A stretch of DNA of 64,000 bases from CAZIPE01 sp964541305 (GCA_964541305.1 CAZIPE010000001.1:62001-126000), one strand, 5' to 3'; shown: positions 6,755 through 15,436, counted from the first letter of the stretch. Translations and numbers: made by a program. The notes: generated by a model not told the origin, from the sequence alone.

Positions 6755-6840
6755 TGGTGCTGGGAGTAGGATTCGAACCTACGAAGGCATAAGCCAGCAG
6801 ATTTACAGTCTGCCGTGTTTGACCGCTTCACTATCCCAGC
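6755..6840 (-). tRNA. trnY: tRNA-Tyr (anticodon GTA)
   Basis: Class II tRNA with a long variable arm. Acceptor GCTGGGA with TCCCAGC, anticodon stem GCAGA/TCTGC around CTGTAAA, T-arm TAGG-TTCGAAT-CCTA, encoded CCA (6755-6757). Confidence 0.96.
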
Positions 6841-6866
6841 TCGTCGACGTTTACTACAAGTTACGG

Positions 6867-6887
6867 TTTTAATTGTACAAATTAAAA
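6867..6887. repeat. Inverted repeat upstream of tRNA-Tyr
   Basis: TTTTAATT, 5 bp, AATTAAAA, about 27 bp upstream of the tRNA-Tyr 5' end. It may be a promoter-proximal operator or only AT-rich symmetry. Confidence 0.4.
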
Positions 6888-6914
6888 TCCTTCACTTTTC
6901 GTTACGTCTCCTCT

Positions 6915-6953
6915 CAAATTGAAAAAGTCGCAAGCGCTTTGTTTTTCAATTTG
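6915..6953. repeat. 12-bp perfect inverted repeat between tRNA genes
   Basis: CAAATTGAAAAA (6915-6926) and its exact complement (6942-6953) flank a 15-nt loop containing AGCGCT. There is no U-run beyond the stem, so it is not a standard terminator. It may be a processing signal between tRNA-Thr(UGU) and tRNA-Tyr. Confidence 0.55.
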
Positions 6954-6965
6954 TAAAGAATACTA

Positions 6966-7042
6966 TGGAGCCGCCTGTCGGATTCGAACCGACGACCTAC
7001 TGTTTACAAAACAGTCGCTCTAACCAACTGAGCTAAGGCGGC
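6966..7042 (-). tRNA. trnT: tRNA-Thr (anticodon TGT)
   Basis: Acceptor GCCGCCT with AGGCGGC, anticodon stem ACTGT/ACAGT around TTTGTAA, T-arm GTCGG-TTCGAAT-CCGAC, encoded CCA (6966-6968). First gene of the tRNA cluster. Confidence 0.96.
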
Positions 7043-7064
7043 ACATCTGTTACTTAACTGTAAC

Positions 7065-7093
7065 ACTATACGAAATTTTACTCTAAACTGCAA
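7065..7093 (-). promoter_or_regulatory. Promoter of the tRNA cluster
   Basis: TTGCAG (7088-7093), 17 bp, TATAGT (7065-7070). It starts transcription about 16 nt before tRNA-Thr(UGU). Confidence 0.7.
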
Positions 7094-7103
7094 ATGACAC
7101 TCA

Positions 7104-7763
7104 TTACATCACAACTTTGCGAGGTTGTTTGATTCGAGCCGCTTTTTTGATCTTCACATTCGCCTTCTTCATAGCTGTTTCAATCTTTTTAGCATCTTCG
7201 TCGCGCCCTACTTTTTTGTATGCATCCATAACCAGCATATAGGTTTGGCGGTTAGGCTGAAGGCGCGCAGCTGTTTCGAGCGATTCCACCATCTTCTTTT
7301 CGTTTCCTAGCTTGTCTTGCACTTTGGCATAGGCAATATAACGAGTTGGTACGTCATCTTCTTCGTCTAGCGCTGTTTCGAGTACGTGGGCAGCTTTATT
7401 GTATTCTGCAGTCTCTAAATACACCAAACCAAGGTTATGCAGTGTCGATGCATTAGGCTCTAGGCTTTGAGCAATTTCAAAACACTCCACCGCGTGATCA
7501 AATGAGCGTTGTTTTGCATATAAAATACCGAGGCGGTTGTAGGCTCCAGCGTTACGTTCGTCAAACTTCAAAATGGTAAGCAAGGCTCGTTCAGCACGAA
7601 GGAACTTGTTTTCTTTCAGAGATTTGAATGCATCATCCCATAGTTTCTGAAGTCTATCCCCTACGCGATTACTTACCAGCTCGTCGGCTTGTTCCTCGGC
7701 CTGATTCATGGCATAGACCGTCCAGCCACCAAGACCAATAATTATAAATAATGAGAGTATCAT
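7104..7763 (-). CDS. Membrane-anchored TPR protein
   Basis: 219 residues. One N-terminal membrane helix (about 1-18) is followed by an acidic region and at least four tetratricopeptide repeats (about 50-190; for example AYNRLGILYAKQRSFDHAVE and LHNLGLVYLETAEYNKAAHV), then a basic tail. TPR proteins hold protein complexes together; this one would act at the cytoplasmic membrane, partner unknown. An extended -10 (TGC TATAAT) ends 8 nt before the ATG, which suggests a near-leaderless mRNA. Confidence 0.85.
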   Translation of the reverse strand: MILSLFIIIGLGGWTVYAMNQAEEQADELVSNRVGDRLQKLWDDAFKSLKENKFLRAERALLTILKFDERNAGAYNRLGILYAKQRSFDHAVECFEIAQSLEPNASTLHNLGLVYLETAEYNKAAHVLETALDEEDDVPTRYIAYAKVQDKLGNEKKMVESLETAARLQPNRQTYMLVMDAYKKVGRDEDAKKIETAMKKANVKIKKAARIKQPRKVVM

Positions 7764-7771
7764 TGATATAA

Positions 7772-7780
7772 ATTATAGCA
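7772..7780 (-). promoter_or_regulatory. Extended -10 promoter of the TPR gene
   Basis: TGC TATAAT on the minus strand; no -35 is required for extended -10 promoters. The predicted start of transcription is 2 nt before the ATG. Confidence 0.6.
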
Positions 7781-7817
7781 TTATGAGAACACTCCCCAAA
7801 GTACAGTGGTTATGATA

Positions 7818-8654
7818 CTACAATTGTTCTGCGAATTTAGTGAGATGAATCTTGGGGTTGCCTGATATACTCTTCAAATTGTGGGTGGTAAGTTCAACGA
7901 GCTGTGCCTGATCTTTAAGTTTTGTGAGCACCTGCTTATTACTCGTATTTCCACGTATCAAGGCCTGTAAAATTGTGGTGATGTTTTGCAAAAAAAGTAA
8001 TGCCCAGTCTCTCTCGTAACTATGTGCAGTCAGGATTTTGTGTCGTTCATATTTCGGTGCACCATAAAAAAGTTTTGCTGTGTTCATCTCGGTTTGAGCA
8101 GCTTCCAAAGTTTCATTGTCGGTCATAGCTTGAGAGAGTGCACCTGGTAAGCCACGGGTGATACTGGCTATTTTGCTAAACTCATCTGTATCGCCAGCAA
8201 ACTCAGGCTTAAAGTAGGTTACGGTATCCTCTTTGGTTGGAGCTACAACTTGAATGGTTGTGCAACGCGACTGAATGGTTGAAAGCAGGCTTTGTACGCT
8301 CGGAGCTGTGAGGATGAACAGAACGTTCTCTGGTGGTTCCTCGAGAAGTTTTAAGAATGCGTTCTGAGCCTCAGAGCCAAGATTATCGGCATCTCTGACA
8401 ACTATTGCCTGTTTTCTGCCTGTTTTTGTCTTTTCATAAAGTTCTCGTATTTGGTCTATTGAAATTGTAGATTTCTTTTCTAAGACCTCTACGACACTAT
8501 ACTGTGCACCCATTTTATAGCTAAGCCAACATGCTAGATAAAACTTTCCAATGCCGTCCTCGCCATGTAGTAAAACGGCGTGCGGAGGATGCGCAAGATA
8601 AAGATCTAGTTGTATACGAGTCCGGTGATGCAACAGAGGTTCTTTCATAATCAT
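7818..8654 (-). CDS. holB: DNA polymerase III delta-prime subunit
   Basis: 278 residues with the clamp-loader AAA+ layout: a degenerate Walker A (GEDGIGKF, Phe in place of Thr/Ser), then NAFLKLLEEPP and the SRC box (STIQSRC). Delta-prime is the stator of the clamp loader and often does not hydrolyse ATP, which fits the altered P-loop. The four-cysteine zinc module found in many DnaX/HolB proteins is missing. Translation is coupled to the upstream pseudouridine synthase gene by a 4-bp overlap. A second ATG two codons in (8648) is possible. Confidence 0.88.
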   Translation of the reverse strand: MIMKEPLLHHRTRIQLDLYLAHPPHAVLLHGEDGIGKFYLACWLSYKMGAQYSVVEVLEKKSTISIDQIRELYEKTKTGRKQAIVVRDADNLGSEAQNAFLKLLEEPPENVLFILTAPSVQSLLSTIQSRCTTIQVVAPTKEDTVTYFKPEFAGDTDEFSKIASITRGLPGALSQAMTDNETLEAAQTEMNTAKLFYGAPKYERHKILTAHSYERDWALLFLQNITTILQALIRGNTSNKQVLTKLKDQAQLVELTTHNLKSISGNPKIHLTKFAEQL

Positions 8655-9532
8655 AGAGAAAATTCTGCGGGTGTTTCCGTCTCAAAAACACGTCGTTCAC
8701 CGTCAGGTAGTGTTATTTCAAGCTGACGTGCGTGCAGTAACATCCGTTCATTGTCAGATCCTTCGTAGAGTGCATCACCCACAATAGGGTGTTTGAGGTA
8801 TGCGAGGTGAACGCGCAGTTGATGAGTGCGGCCCGTAACTGGTCGTAATTCAAGAAGTGAACGCGTGCTGTTTGTTTTTAAAAGCCTAAATGCGGTCTGG
8901 GCTGATTTGCCGTTAATACCTGCTCTAAATGTTGCCGGTTTCTTGGGGTTGCGTCCGATGGGTATGTCTATCAGGCCTTCAGTTTCAGAGAGCTCACCTT
9001 CAATTACTGCAAGATATGTTTTTTTGACGCTTCGACCAGCAAACTGTTTCTGAATATAGGTTTGAGCCATCTCATTTTTTGCGCAAATGATAACCCCACT
9101 TGTTCCTCTGTCTAGTCGATGCACGATACCCGCACGGTTGGATTCCCAAAACACATCATCAGTAGTTATCTTCGATGTGGCAGAAGTCACGTGTCGTTTT
9201 AGCCACGTAGCAACTGTAGCTTCATTATGTAGCGTACCTTTCGCATGCGTAAGGACACCAGCTGGCTTATCTACTACTACTATATTTTCATCTTCGTACA
9301 CTATCGGAAGCGAAATATCAGGGGGAGCCTGATTCACGACGCTCAGGTCGATTGTGATAACATCATCAGACTTTGTCTTGTACTTAGTTTTTACAGACAT
9401 GCCATTGACCTGAACAGAGCCATCATCAATAAGTTTTTCAAGTAGAGACCTCGAATACTGCGGAAATGCAGAAGAAAGCACCTTATCTAGGCGCTCACCG
9501 ACATTAAAATCCTCTACCTTCTGACTATTCAC
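8651..9532 (-). CDS. RluA/RluD-family 23S rRNA pseudouridine synthase
   Basis: 293 residues: an N-terminal S4 RNA-binding domain (about 10-75), then the catalytic domain with IVHRLDRGTSGVI, where the Asp of HRLD attacks the uridine, and the RPVTGRTHQLRVHLA block. The size and S4 domain fit RluD more than RluA or RluC, but the target uridines cannot be read from sequence. The start codon is GTG, with TACAAT ending 6 nt before it. It overlaps holB by 4 bp. Confidence 0.9.
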   Translation of the reverse strand: MNSQKVEDFNVGERLDKVLSSAFPQYSRSLLEKLIDDGSVQVNGMSVKTKYKTKSDDVITIDLSVVNQAPPDISLPIVYEDENIVVVDKPAGVLTHAKGTLHNEATVATWLKRHVTSATSKITTDDVFWESNRAGIVHRLDRGTSGVIICAKNEMAQTYIQKQFAGRSVKKTYLAVIEGELSETEGLIDIPIGRNPKKPATFRAGINGKSAQTAFRLLKTNSTRSLLELRPVTGRTHQLRVHLAYLKHPIVGDALYEGSDNERMLLHARQLEITLPDGERRVFETETPAEFSL

Positions 9533-9538
9533 TGCCCT

Positions 9539-9544
9539 ATTGTA
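9539..9544 (-). promoter_or_regulatory. TACAAT -10 at the pseudouridine synthase start
   Basis: TACAAT ends 6 nt before the GTG start codon, so transcription would begin at the start codon. No good -35 is seen. Confidence 0.4.
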
Positions 9545-9560
9545 ACTCTAATCAGTTAAA

Positions 9561-10052
9561 TTAGTCTTGATTTTTAATCTTTTGCTTGCGATTTTTAGCT
9601 TTGTCTTTGTTCTGTTTATGAACAATACTTTTTCCGCTTAGTTTGATTCCGTATGTTTTTTCAAACAACTTCTTAATTGTGGCTATTTCATCTGTGCTTG
9701 TGATTACTGCAATTACTGGCAAAAAATCTCCTGCATCAAAATCCTCATTATCAATATGCTCTGCAAAAGATACTCTTGAAAATCCCTTTATATCTTCTCC
9801 TTGCACCGTCAAATCTATAACTAGGCCTTGGTCGAAAACTATCAGGTGGGCGTAGGAACTTACATAGCAATCGTCTGAATCTATTTCTAATGGGCAATTT
9901 TGATTCACCCAGACTTTATAGTCTTCATCAACCCATAATGCATCGGCATCGATAATCCAGGCACTGCCGGGTACTGCGTCCTTGATTGTTGGTCTTTCAA
10001 GCCTTTCGGGTAGCTGTGCTTGTGTACCGTCTAGTTCTCCGTTTTGAAACAT
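9561..10052 (-). CDS. Hypothetical acidic protein with basic tail
   Basis: 163 residues I cannot assign. An acidic body rich in Asp/Glu is predicted beta-rich (about 25-110), then a helix and a strongly basic Lys/Gln/Asn tail, which may bind nucleic acid. It is not coupled to trpS (48 bp gap). A TTGACG at 10084-10089 is followed at 16 bp by a weak TAACGT, a possible promoter giving almost no leader. Confidence 0.6.
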   Translation of the reverse strand: MFQNGELDGTQAQLPERLERPTIKDAVPGSAWIIDADALWVDEDYKVWVNQNCPLEIDSDDCYVSSYAHLIVFDQGLVIDLTVQGEDIKGFSRVSFAEHIDNEDFDAGDFLPVIAVITSTDEIATIKKLFEKTYGIKLSGKSIVHKQNKDKAKNRKQKIKNQD

Positions 10053-10100
10053 TATAGAACTACGTTAGCACATCTGTTTTTGACGTCAACGTTAAGCGTT

Positions 10101-11129
10101 TTAGCGTAGCCCTACGGCTTCTTGCGCTTTTAACAGCGTTGCGCTGGCAACTTCGTTCATCATAGCTTCTGAAGAATTAAGTTTTTCCTCAACTGCCTGC
10201 ATGTCGACTTGACCATATGCTGACTGGAAATTGTTCAAAAAGCTTTCAGTGGCGTCTGCGACTGCCTTTTTTAAATTGCCGTAACTTGTTTGTCCTGTGT
10301 ATTCTGAAGCTACCTCTTCAAGTCTGCGACCGCTAAATAAAGCCAGGATTTGCAGAAGATTACTTATACCTGGCTGATTTACATAATCAAGATTAATACT
10401 CCCGACACTATCGGTGTTAGCACTCATGATTTTCTTGACTGCCTCCTCGGGAGCGTCGCTGAGGAAAATAATACCTCTACCCCATTCATCCGACTTGCTC
10501 ATCTTCTTGGTTGGGTCGACTAAGTCTTTAATTCTAAGTCCCTGATCTTTACCAAAAAATTCGTGTTGTTTCTTCACTTCGTGTGGTACGGTAAATAATT
10601 CACCGAATTTAGCGTTCATTCGCTGGGCAATATCGCGCGTAAATTCAAGATGTTGGCTCTGATCATCACCCACGGGTACATATTCGGCTCCGTAGAGTAG
10701 TATATCTGCAGCCATGAGTACGGGGTAGTCAAAAAGGCCAACACTAATTCTGTCGCTGTCTAACTTCGCAGATTTGTCCTTGAACTGCGTCATTCGTGAC
10801 ATTTCACCCATACCGGTGAAGCAATTAAGTATTACTGTGAGCTCGCTGTGAGCCGATATACGGCTTTGGCGGTAGATATGGATATCTGGGACATCTAACG
10901 GCAATCCTGCAGCTACAAACAGTCGTAGATTGTCCATAATCTGCTCTTTCAACAAGCTGTGGTCTATAGGTGTTGTAAAACTATGCAAATCTGGCACAAA
11001 CAAATTAATTTGATATTCGTTTGCCTTGTTTTTTGCCATATCAATAAGCGGTAGCAATGCACCGAAATAATTTCCGATATGCAGATCGTTATTGGCTCGA
11101 AGTCCCGTTAGAATGACTGGTTTACTCAT
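10101..11129 (-). CDS. trpS: Tryptophanyl-tRNA synthetase
   Basis: 342 residues, the normal bacterial length. The class I signature is HIGN (near residue 17) and KMSKS is present near residue 213. The enzyme charges tRNA-Trp, encoded at 3674-3748. A TATAAT at 11139-11144 ends 9 nt before the ATG, so the leader should be only a few nt. It is preceded by the terminator of the ribosomal operon and so is a separate transcription unit. Confidence 0.97.
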   Translation of the reverse strand: MSKPVILTGLRANNDLHIGNYFGALLPLIDMAKNKANEYQINLFVPDLHSFTTPIDHSLLKEQIMDNLRLFVAAGLPLDVPDIHIYRQSRISAHSELTVILNCFTGMGEMSRMTQFKDKSAKLDSDRISVGLFDYPVLMAADILLYGAEYVPVGDDQSQHLEFTRDIAQRMNAKFGELFTVPHEVKKQHEFFGKDQGLRIKDLVDPTKKMSKSDEWGRGIIFLSDAPEEAVKKIMSANTDSVGSINLDYVNQPGISNLLQILALFSGRRLEEVASEYTGQTSYGNLKKAVADATESFLNNFQSAYGQVDMQAVEEKLNSSEAMMNEVASATLLKAQEAVGLR

Positions 11130-11138
11130 AATGAGACT

Positions 11139-11144
11139 ATTATA
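11139..11144 (-). promoter_or_regulatory. TATAAT -10 of trpS
   Basis: Perfect TATAAT 9 nt before the ATG; the -35 is poor. Confidence 0.5.
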
Positions 11145-11168
11145 CTTTATCTCGTAGATACATATGAA

Positions 11169-11192
11169 ATAAAAACACCCCTTTCGGGGTGT
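11169..11192 (-). terminator. Rho-independent terminator of the infA-rpsI operon
   Basis: Minus strand: ACACCCC-GAAA-GGGGTGT followed by TTTTATTT. The seven-pair GC stem with a GNRA tetraloop lies 9 bp after the rpsI stop codon. Confidence 0.95.
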
Positions 11193-11200
11193 GATAATTG

Positions 11201-11599
11201 TTAACGCTTTGAGAATTGCTCGGTGCGTCTGGCACCTTTGAGACCTGGCTTCATTCGTTCTTTTTCGCGTGGATCACGCTTGAGTAGGCCATTCTTCTTG
11301 AGTGTAGACCGATAATCATCATTCATAGCACTGAGTGCTTTAGCAATCGCAAGCTTACAGGCACCAATTTGTGAGTGGTGTCCGCCACCATCTACCTTTA
11401 GGGTAATATCAAAGCTATCTGTCTTCTGAAGGAGACGCAGTGGCTCAGTTAATTCGTAAAGGAGTGCTTCGTTGTTGGAAAAATAGTCAGCTGCAGGTGT
11501 TTCGTTAAGCGTAATAACGCCTTTACCGCCGAGTAGTCGTGCTCGTGCAGTAGAACTCTTGCGTCGTCCTAGTCCGTAAAAATAGGTTTCTTTTTTCAT
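11201..11599 (-). CDS. rpsI: Small-subunit ribosomal protein uS9
   Basis: 132 residues. It opens with YGLGRRKSSTARARL and ends in the flexible basic tail (EQFSKR) that reaches the P-site tRNA. The inner motif VDGGGHHSQIGA is family typical. Last gene of the long operon, directly coupled to rplM and followed by a terminator. Confidence 0.97.
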   Translation of the reverse strand: MKKETYFYGLGRRKSSTARARLLGGKGVITLNETPAADYFSNNEALLYELTEPLRLLQKTDSFDITLKVDGGGHHSQIGACKLAIAKALSAMNDDYRSTLKKNGLLKRDPREKERMKPGLKGARRTEQFSKR

Positions 11600-12057
11600 T
11601 ATTTCGACTCCTTAGGTGCGCTAAAGCTAATTTTAGTTGGTTGCTGAGCGTTGTGCTCGTGTTCTTCTCCAGCGAAGACATGAAGTCGCTTCAAACGTTC
11701 AGGCTGGAGCTTGTTGCGGGGAATCATTCCACGTACCGAAGCTACAATAACACTTCCAGAATCTTTAGCAATTTTATCACCGAGAGTAACTTCTTTAATT
11801 CCGCCAGGAAAACCAGTGTGACGGTAATATTTCTTACCAAGTAGCTTATTACCTGTCACCACTAACTTATCGGTGTTAATAACAACAATGTGGTCACCAC
11901 AATCAATATGCGGGGTATACATAGGCTTATCTTTGCCCATAAGTTTCGTAGCTATTACAGTAGAGAGACGGCCGAGGGGTGCATCTGATGCATCAATGAC
12001 ATACCAGTTTCGAGTAACTTCGGATGGTTTCGCGCTATATGTTTTAACATTTTTCAT
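11599..12057 (-). CDS. rplM: Large-subunit ribosomal protein uL13
   Basis: 152 residues, close to the usual 142-150. Conserved blocks WYVIDASDAPLGRLST, HIDCGDHIVVIN and VRGMIPRNKL are present. An early assembly protein on domain II of 23S rRNA. Its stop overlaps the start of rpsI and its start abuts rplQ. Confidence 0.97.
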   Translation of the reverse strand: MKNVKTYSAKPSEVTRNWYVIDASDAPLGRLSTVIATKLMGKDKPMYTPHIDCGDHIVVINTDKLVVTGNKLLGKKYYRHTGFPGGIKEVTLGDKIAKDSGSVIVASVRGMIPRNKLQPERLKRLHVFAGEEHEHNAQQPTKISFSAPKESK

Positions 12058-12587
12058 TATCTATTACCTCTTACGCCAGTTCGCTTCTTTGTAGCGGTCG
12101 TAGACGTAGCTTTAAGTGCGGATTTCGTAGTAGCCAGTTTATCTTTAACAACCTTGGTAACCTTTGCATCATGTTCGGTCGATACTTTTTTAGCAGTCGG
12201 TGCTGATTTGCCGGTAGTAGCAGTGTCTTTAATTTCATCAACAAAAGATATGCGGGCCATCTGAGTGTTATCTCCGCGACGAAGTTCTGTTCGCTCAATG
12301 CGCAGGTAGCCACTTGTTCGCTTCATGACAGGTGCAATCTGTTCGACGAGTTTGTGAGCGGCATCTTTGTTAGAAAGCTTATCAATAATCTGACGTCTGT
12401 TGTGTAGGTCATTTTTACGTGCCTTGCTCACGAGCTTTTCAACATAAGGACGAAGATCTTTCGCTTTAGGCAGTGTTGTCTCGATGCTACCGTGTTCAAT
12501 AAGAGCAATAGCAAGGCCACGCATTAAAGCAGTGCGCTGATCACGCTCTCTTCCAAATTTACGACCTTTGTATGAGTGACGATGCAT
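12057..12587 (-). CDS. rplQ: Large-subunit ribosomal protein bL17 with long basic tail
   Basis: 176 residues against a usual 115-130. The N-terminal 115 form the normal L17 core (FGRERDQRTALMRGLA). The rest is a low-complexity Lys/Ala/Thr tail ending RTGVRGNR. The tail is probably a clade-specific rRNA-binding extension. Usual position next to rpoA, with abutting reading frames. Confidence 0.95.
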   Translation of the reverse strand: MHRHSYKGRKFGRERDQRTALMRGLAIALIEHGSIETTLPKAKDLRPYVEKLVSKARKNDLHNRRQIIDKLSNKDAAHKLVEQIAPVMKRTSGYLRIERTELRRGDNTQMARISFVDEIKDTATTGKSAPTAKKVSTEHDAKVTKVVKDKLATTKSALKATSTTATKKRTGVRGNR

Positions 12588-13510
12588 TAGAACTCCAATT
12601 CAGCCAGTTTATCCTTAACTTCATCAAGGGCCTTAGATCCAAAACCTTTTAGGTCTCGGAGGTCAACTTCACCAAGTGTGACGAGATCGCCAACTGTTTT
12701 AATTCCGTTATTCACAAGTGCATTAGCAGTGCGAGCGGTAAGGTTAAGATCCTCAATTGAGGTCATTAACGCAGCTGTTTCTTCAGTATGGGCAGTTTGC
12801 GAAAGGGGCTGAGCCGCAGCAACAGTAGTGCTACCGGCAAGCGCTGTGTACTGGTTTACCAAAATGGCAGAAGCCTGTTCAAATGCTTCGCGTGGTGAAA
12901 TGGAGCCGTCAGTGTCAATTGTCAGTAGTAGCTTATCGAGGTCAGTCATCTGGCCGACACGTGTACTTTCAACTTTGTAGCGCACGCGAGTAACAGGGGT
13001 GAATAGTGCATCAACTGCAATCATGTCGCTCGGGCGGCTCGCAGCTGGCGCTGCTTCAATAGTGCGGTACCCGCGACCAGTTTCTACCAAGATATCCATA
13101 ACAAAAGGCTTGTTGCTATCGAGTGTAGCAATAACGTGCTCAGGGTTAACTACTTCAACCTGATCAGTTGTTTTGATATCGCCAACCGTGATTGCACCTT
13201 TTTTATTCTTCTCTAAACGTACAATCTGCGGTTCATCGCTAAATACCTTGAAGCGAGCTTGTTTAAGGTTGAGCATAATGTCTACGACATCTTCTTTGAC
13301 ACCGTCAACAGTAGTGAATTCGTGAGTAATACCTTCAATTTTAAATGCTACGACGCTCGCACCTGAGATAGATGAAAGAAGAACTCGTCGTAAGCTATTA
13401 CCAAGAGTCATACCGTAGCCAGTATGAAGCGGTTCTATAACCATAGTAGCGCTGTGTGCGCTGTGGTCGTCGACTGATGCGAGGGTTGGGTTATGGATCA
13501 TTTTTGACAT
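12587..13510 (-). CDS. rpoA: RNA polymerase alpha subunit
   Basis: 307 residues. The N-terminal dimerisation domain contains GYGMTLGNSLRRVLLSS. The C-terminal domain (about 240-307) has the helix-hairpin-helix region with VGDLVTLGEVDLRDLKGFG, which binds UP elements and activators. The linker is Ala/Thr-rich. It assembles with RpoB and RpoC. It sits between rpsD and rplQ, the standard alpha operon order. Confidence 0.98.
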   Translation of the reverse strand: MSKMIHNPTLASVDDHSAHSATMVIEPLHTGYGMTLGNSLRRVLLSSISGASVVAFKIEGITHEFTTVDGVKEDVVDIMLNLKQARFKVFSDEPQIVRLEKNKKGAITVGDIKTTDQVEVVNPEHVIATLDSNKPFVMDILVETGRGYRTIEAAPAASRPSDMIAVDALFTPVTRVRYKVESTRVGQMTDLDKLLLTIDTDGSISPREAFEQASAILVNQYTALAGSTTVAAAQPLSQTAHTEETAALMTSIEDLNLTARTANALVNNGIKTVGDLVTLGEVDLRDLKGFGSKALDEVKDKLAELEF

Positions 13511-13524
13511 TGTGTGCTCCTTTG

Positions 13525-14142
13525 TTAGCGTGAGTAGTACTCTACAATTAATTGTTCGTTAATATCTGGTTCAGATTCTTCTCTCTGTGGAAGGCCGGTA
13601 ATAGTAATTTTCAGTTTCTTCACGTCGCTGGTGAGCCAGCTTAGTTGCGGCTGGCTAGCGGTTGCGTGAATGTCAGCAATTTCCTTGAAGTATTCGTTTT
13701 TTGCGCTCTTTTCGCGAACAGTAATGACGTCACCTTCACTAACCCGAATTGATGGTATATCAACGCGTCGTCCGTTGAGCATAAAGTGGCCGTGGCCAAC
13801 AAGTTGACGAGAGGCGCGGCGTGAAGTCGCGAATCCTGCACGGTATACTGCATTGTCGAGACGCTGTTCAAGTAGACGAAGTAGAATTTGACCAGACTGA
13901 CCCTTGGAACGGTTGGCTTCCTTCATGAGATTGCTAAACTGCTTTTCCATAAGACCATACAGACGACGAACCTTCTGTTTTTCACGGAGCTGCAATGCAT
14001 AACCAGTCAGTTTTCGCTGACGCCCGTGACCGTGTTCGCCCGGTATGGTGCTCCGTTTGGCCATAATCTTATGAGCTTTAGGATGAAGCGCATAGCCTTC
14101 TCTTCGACTTTGTTTAACAATTGGTGAAGTATCTCGTGCCAT
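13525..14142 (-). CDS. rpsD: Small-subunit ribosomal protein uS4
   Basis: 205 residues, standard size. It has the S4 RNA-binding domain (RRASRQLVGHGHFMLNGR) and ends IVEYYSR. The N-terminal segment lacks the cysteines of zinc-binding S4 forms, so this is the zinc-free version. It nucleates 30S assembly and in many bacteria represses its own operon. Confidence 0.97.
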   Translation of the reverse strand: MARDTSPIVKQSRREGYALHPKAHKIMAKRSTIPGEHGHGRQRKLTGYALQLREKQKVRRLYGLMEKQFSNLMKEANRSKGQSGQILLRLLEQRLDNAVYRAGFATSRRASRQLVGHGHFMLNGRRVDIPSIRVSEGDVITVREKSAKNEYFKEIADIHATASQPQLSWLTSDVKKLKITITGLPQREESEPDINEQLIVEYYSR

Positions 14143-14143
14143 C

Positions 14144-14587
14144 TTACGTGTGTCTCACTTTCTTAGGTCGTACGCCACCGTGAGGAATACCAGTTACATC
14201 GGTGATGCTCTCTACATCAACACCCGCACCTGCAGCTGCTCTAATTGCCATATCTCGGCCTTGGCCAATTCCCTTAACAAAAACATCGACTGAACGTAGT
14301 CCGTGATTGTTCTTTGCGGTGGTAAGTGCTTTTTCGCTGGCTATTTGAGCTGCGTAGGCAGTACCTTTTTTGCTACCCCTGAAGCCACATGCGCCCGAGC
14401 TACAAGTAGCAACGACAGCGCCTGATTTATCCGTTACAGTAACGATAGTGTTGTTGAAAGTAGCCTTAATGTGGAGTTGACCGGCTGAAACCGTTCGCTT
14501 AGATTTCTTGCGCTTAACTGTAGGCGCAGGTGCGGTTGTAGTTTCGGTTTCTGTTGGTGCTGGTGTAGTGGTAATTGTATCTTCCAT
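14144..14587 (-). CDS. rpsK: Small-subunit ribosomal protein uS11
   Basis: 147 residues; the first 27 are an Ala/Pro/Thr-rich extension not found in typical 129-residue S11. The core has FNNTIVTVTDKSG, SSGACGFRGSKKGT and the end GGVRPKKVRHT. It forms the platform near the mRNA exit. One base separates it from rpsD. Confidence 0.97.
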   Translation of the reverse strand: MEDTITTTPAPTETETTTAPAPTVKRKKSKRTVSAGQLHIKATFNNTIVTVTDKSGAVVATCSSGACGFRGSKKGTAYAAQIASEKALTTAKNNHGLRSVDVFVKGIGQGRDMAIRAAAGAGVDVESITDVTGIPHGGVRPKKVRHT

Positions 14588-14595
14588 ACGTTCCT

Positions 14596-14982
14596 TTAAG
14601 TCTTTGATGCTGATTTAGGTTGACTACCACCAACTGCAACGCGCTTACCACGTTTAGTGCGACCATTAGTGCGTGTTCGCTGGCCACGAGCTGGCAAGCC
14701 TAGTTTGTGACGAATACCGCGGTAACTACCGATATCTTTTAAGCGTTTGATGTTACCAGTCACTACGCGCTGTAAATCGCCTTCGACTGAATATTTCTTG
14801 TCAATTTCTGAGCGGATCGCATCAAGTTCAGCTTCAGTAAGATCTTTTACGCGAATTGTAGGGTCAATTTTGGTAGAGCTAAGGATGTTCTTAGCTTGAG
14901 TTGGGCCAATACCATAGACATAGGTCAAGCTAATTTGAACTTGTTTTTCGGTAGGGATAGTAACACCTGAAATACGAGCCAT
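14596..14982 (-). CDS. rpsM: Small-subunit ribosomal protein uS13
   Basis: 128 residues. [20 protein letters not shown] at the start, then [12 protein letters not shown] and the helix-two-turn-helix region; the basic tail has [15 protein letters not shown], which contacts P-site tRNA. It begins 2 bp after the rpmJ stop codon. Confidence 0.97.
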   Translation of the reverse strand: MARISGVTIPTEKQVQISLTYVYGIGPTQAKNILSSTKIDPTIRVKDLTEAELDAIRSEIDKKYSVEGDLQRVVTGNIKRLKDIGSYRGIRHKLGLPARGQRTRTNGRTKRGKRVAVGGSQPKSASKT

Positions 14983-14984
14983 TA

Positions 14985-15101
14985 TTAACCTTGCCTCTGT
15001 TTATGCTTTGGTTTTCGTTTGTTGATGACGTAAAGTCGTCCCTTGCGTCGTACAAGTTGATCGTCGGGGCTAATTTTCTTTACACTGGCACGTACTTTCA
15101 C
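14985..15101 (-). CDS. rpmJ: Large-subunit ribosomal protein bL36, cysteine-free form
   Basis: A 38-residue protein from a GTG start with AGGAG five nt upstream: [20 protein letters not shown] at the start and KPKHKQRQG at the end. The usual zinc ligands (three Cys and one His) are replaced except for the terminal His. It lies between infA and rpsM, its standard place. Confidence 0.95.
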   Translation of the reverse strand: MKVRASVKKISPDDQLVRRKGRLYVINKRKPKHKQRQG

Positions 15102-15133
15102 GCGGTCTCCTGGCTTTAGAGAATAATAATTAG

Positions 15134-15355
15134 TTATGACTTGCGGTAGGTGATTCTGCCCTTTGTAAGATCGTAGGGGGTTAACTCAACCGTCACGCTA
15201 TCGCCCGCAACGAGCTTGATGTAGTGCTTGCGCATACGTCCTGCTACGTGGGCAATGATCTGATGACCGTTCTCAAGTTCAACTCGAAACTGAGCACTTG
15301 GAAGTGCTTCTATTACTGTACCAGTAAGTTCGATTACTTCCTTGTTTACGGCCAT
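15134..15355 (-). CDS. infA: Translation initiation factor IF-1
   Basis: 73 residues, a single OB fold with the family block [19 protein letters not shown] and the end KGRITYR. It blocks the A site during initiation. First gene of the infA-rpmJ-rpsM-rpsK-rpsD-rpoA-rplQ-rplM-rpsI operon, behind its own promoter with a leader of about 9 nt. adk and map, often just upstream, are absent here. Confidence 0.97.
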   Translation of the reverse strand: MAVNKEVIELTGTVIEALPSAQFRVELENGHQIIAHVAGRMRKHYIKLVAGDSVTVELTPYDLTKGRITYRKS

Positions 15356-15370
15356 AAGCTACAAAAAACC

Positions 15371-15399
15371 ATTATACAGATGTGATCCAGATATGTAAA
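15371..15399 (-). promoter_or_regulatory. Promoter of the infA-alpha operon
   Basis: TTTACA (15394-15399), 17 bp, TATAAT (15371-15376). Confidence 0.85.
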
Positions 15400-15436
15400 G
15401 ACTTTTTGTAAATATTCTTTTCAATGCAGTCTCGGG

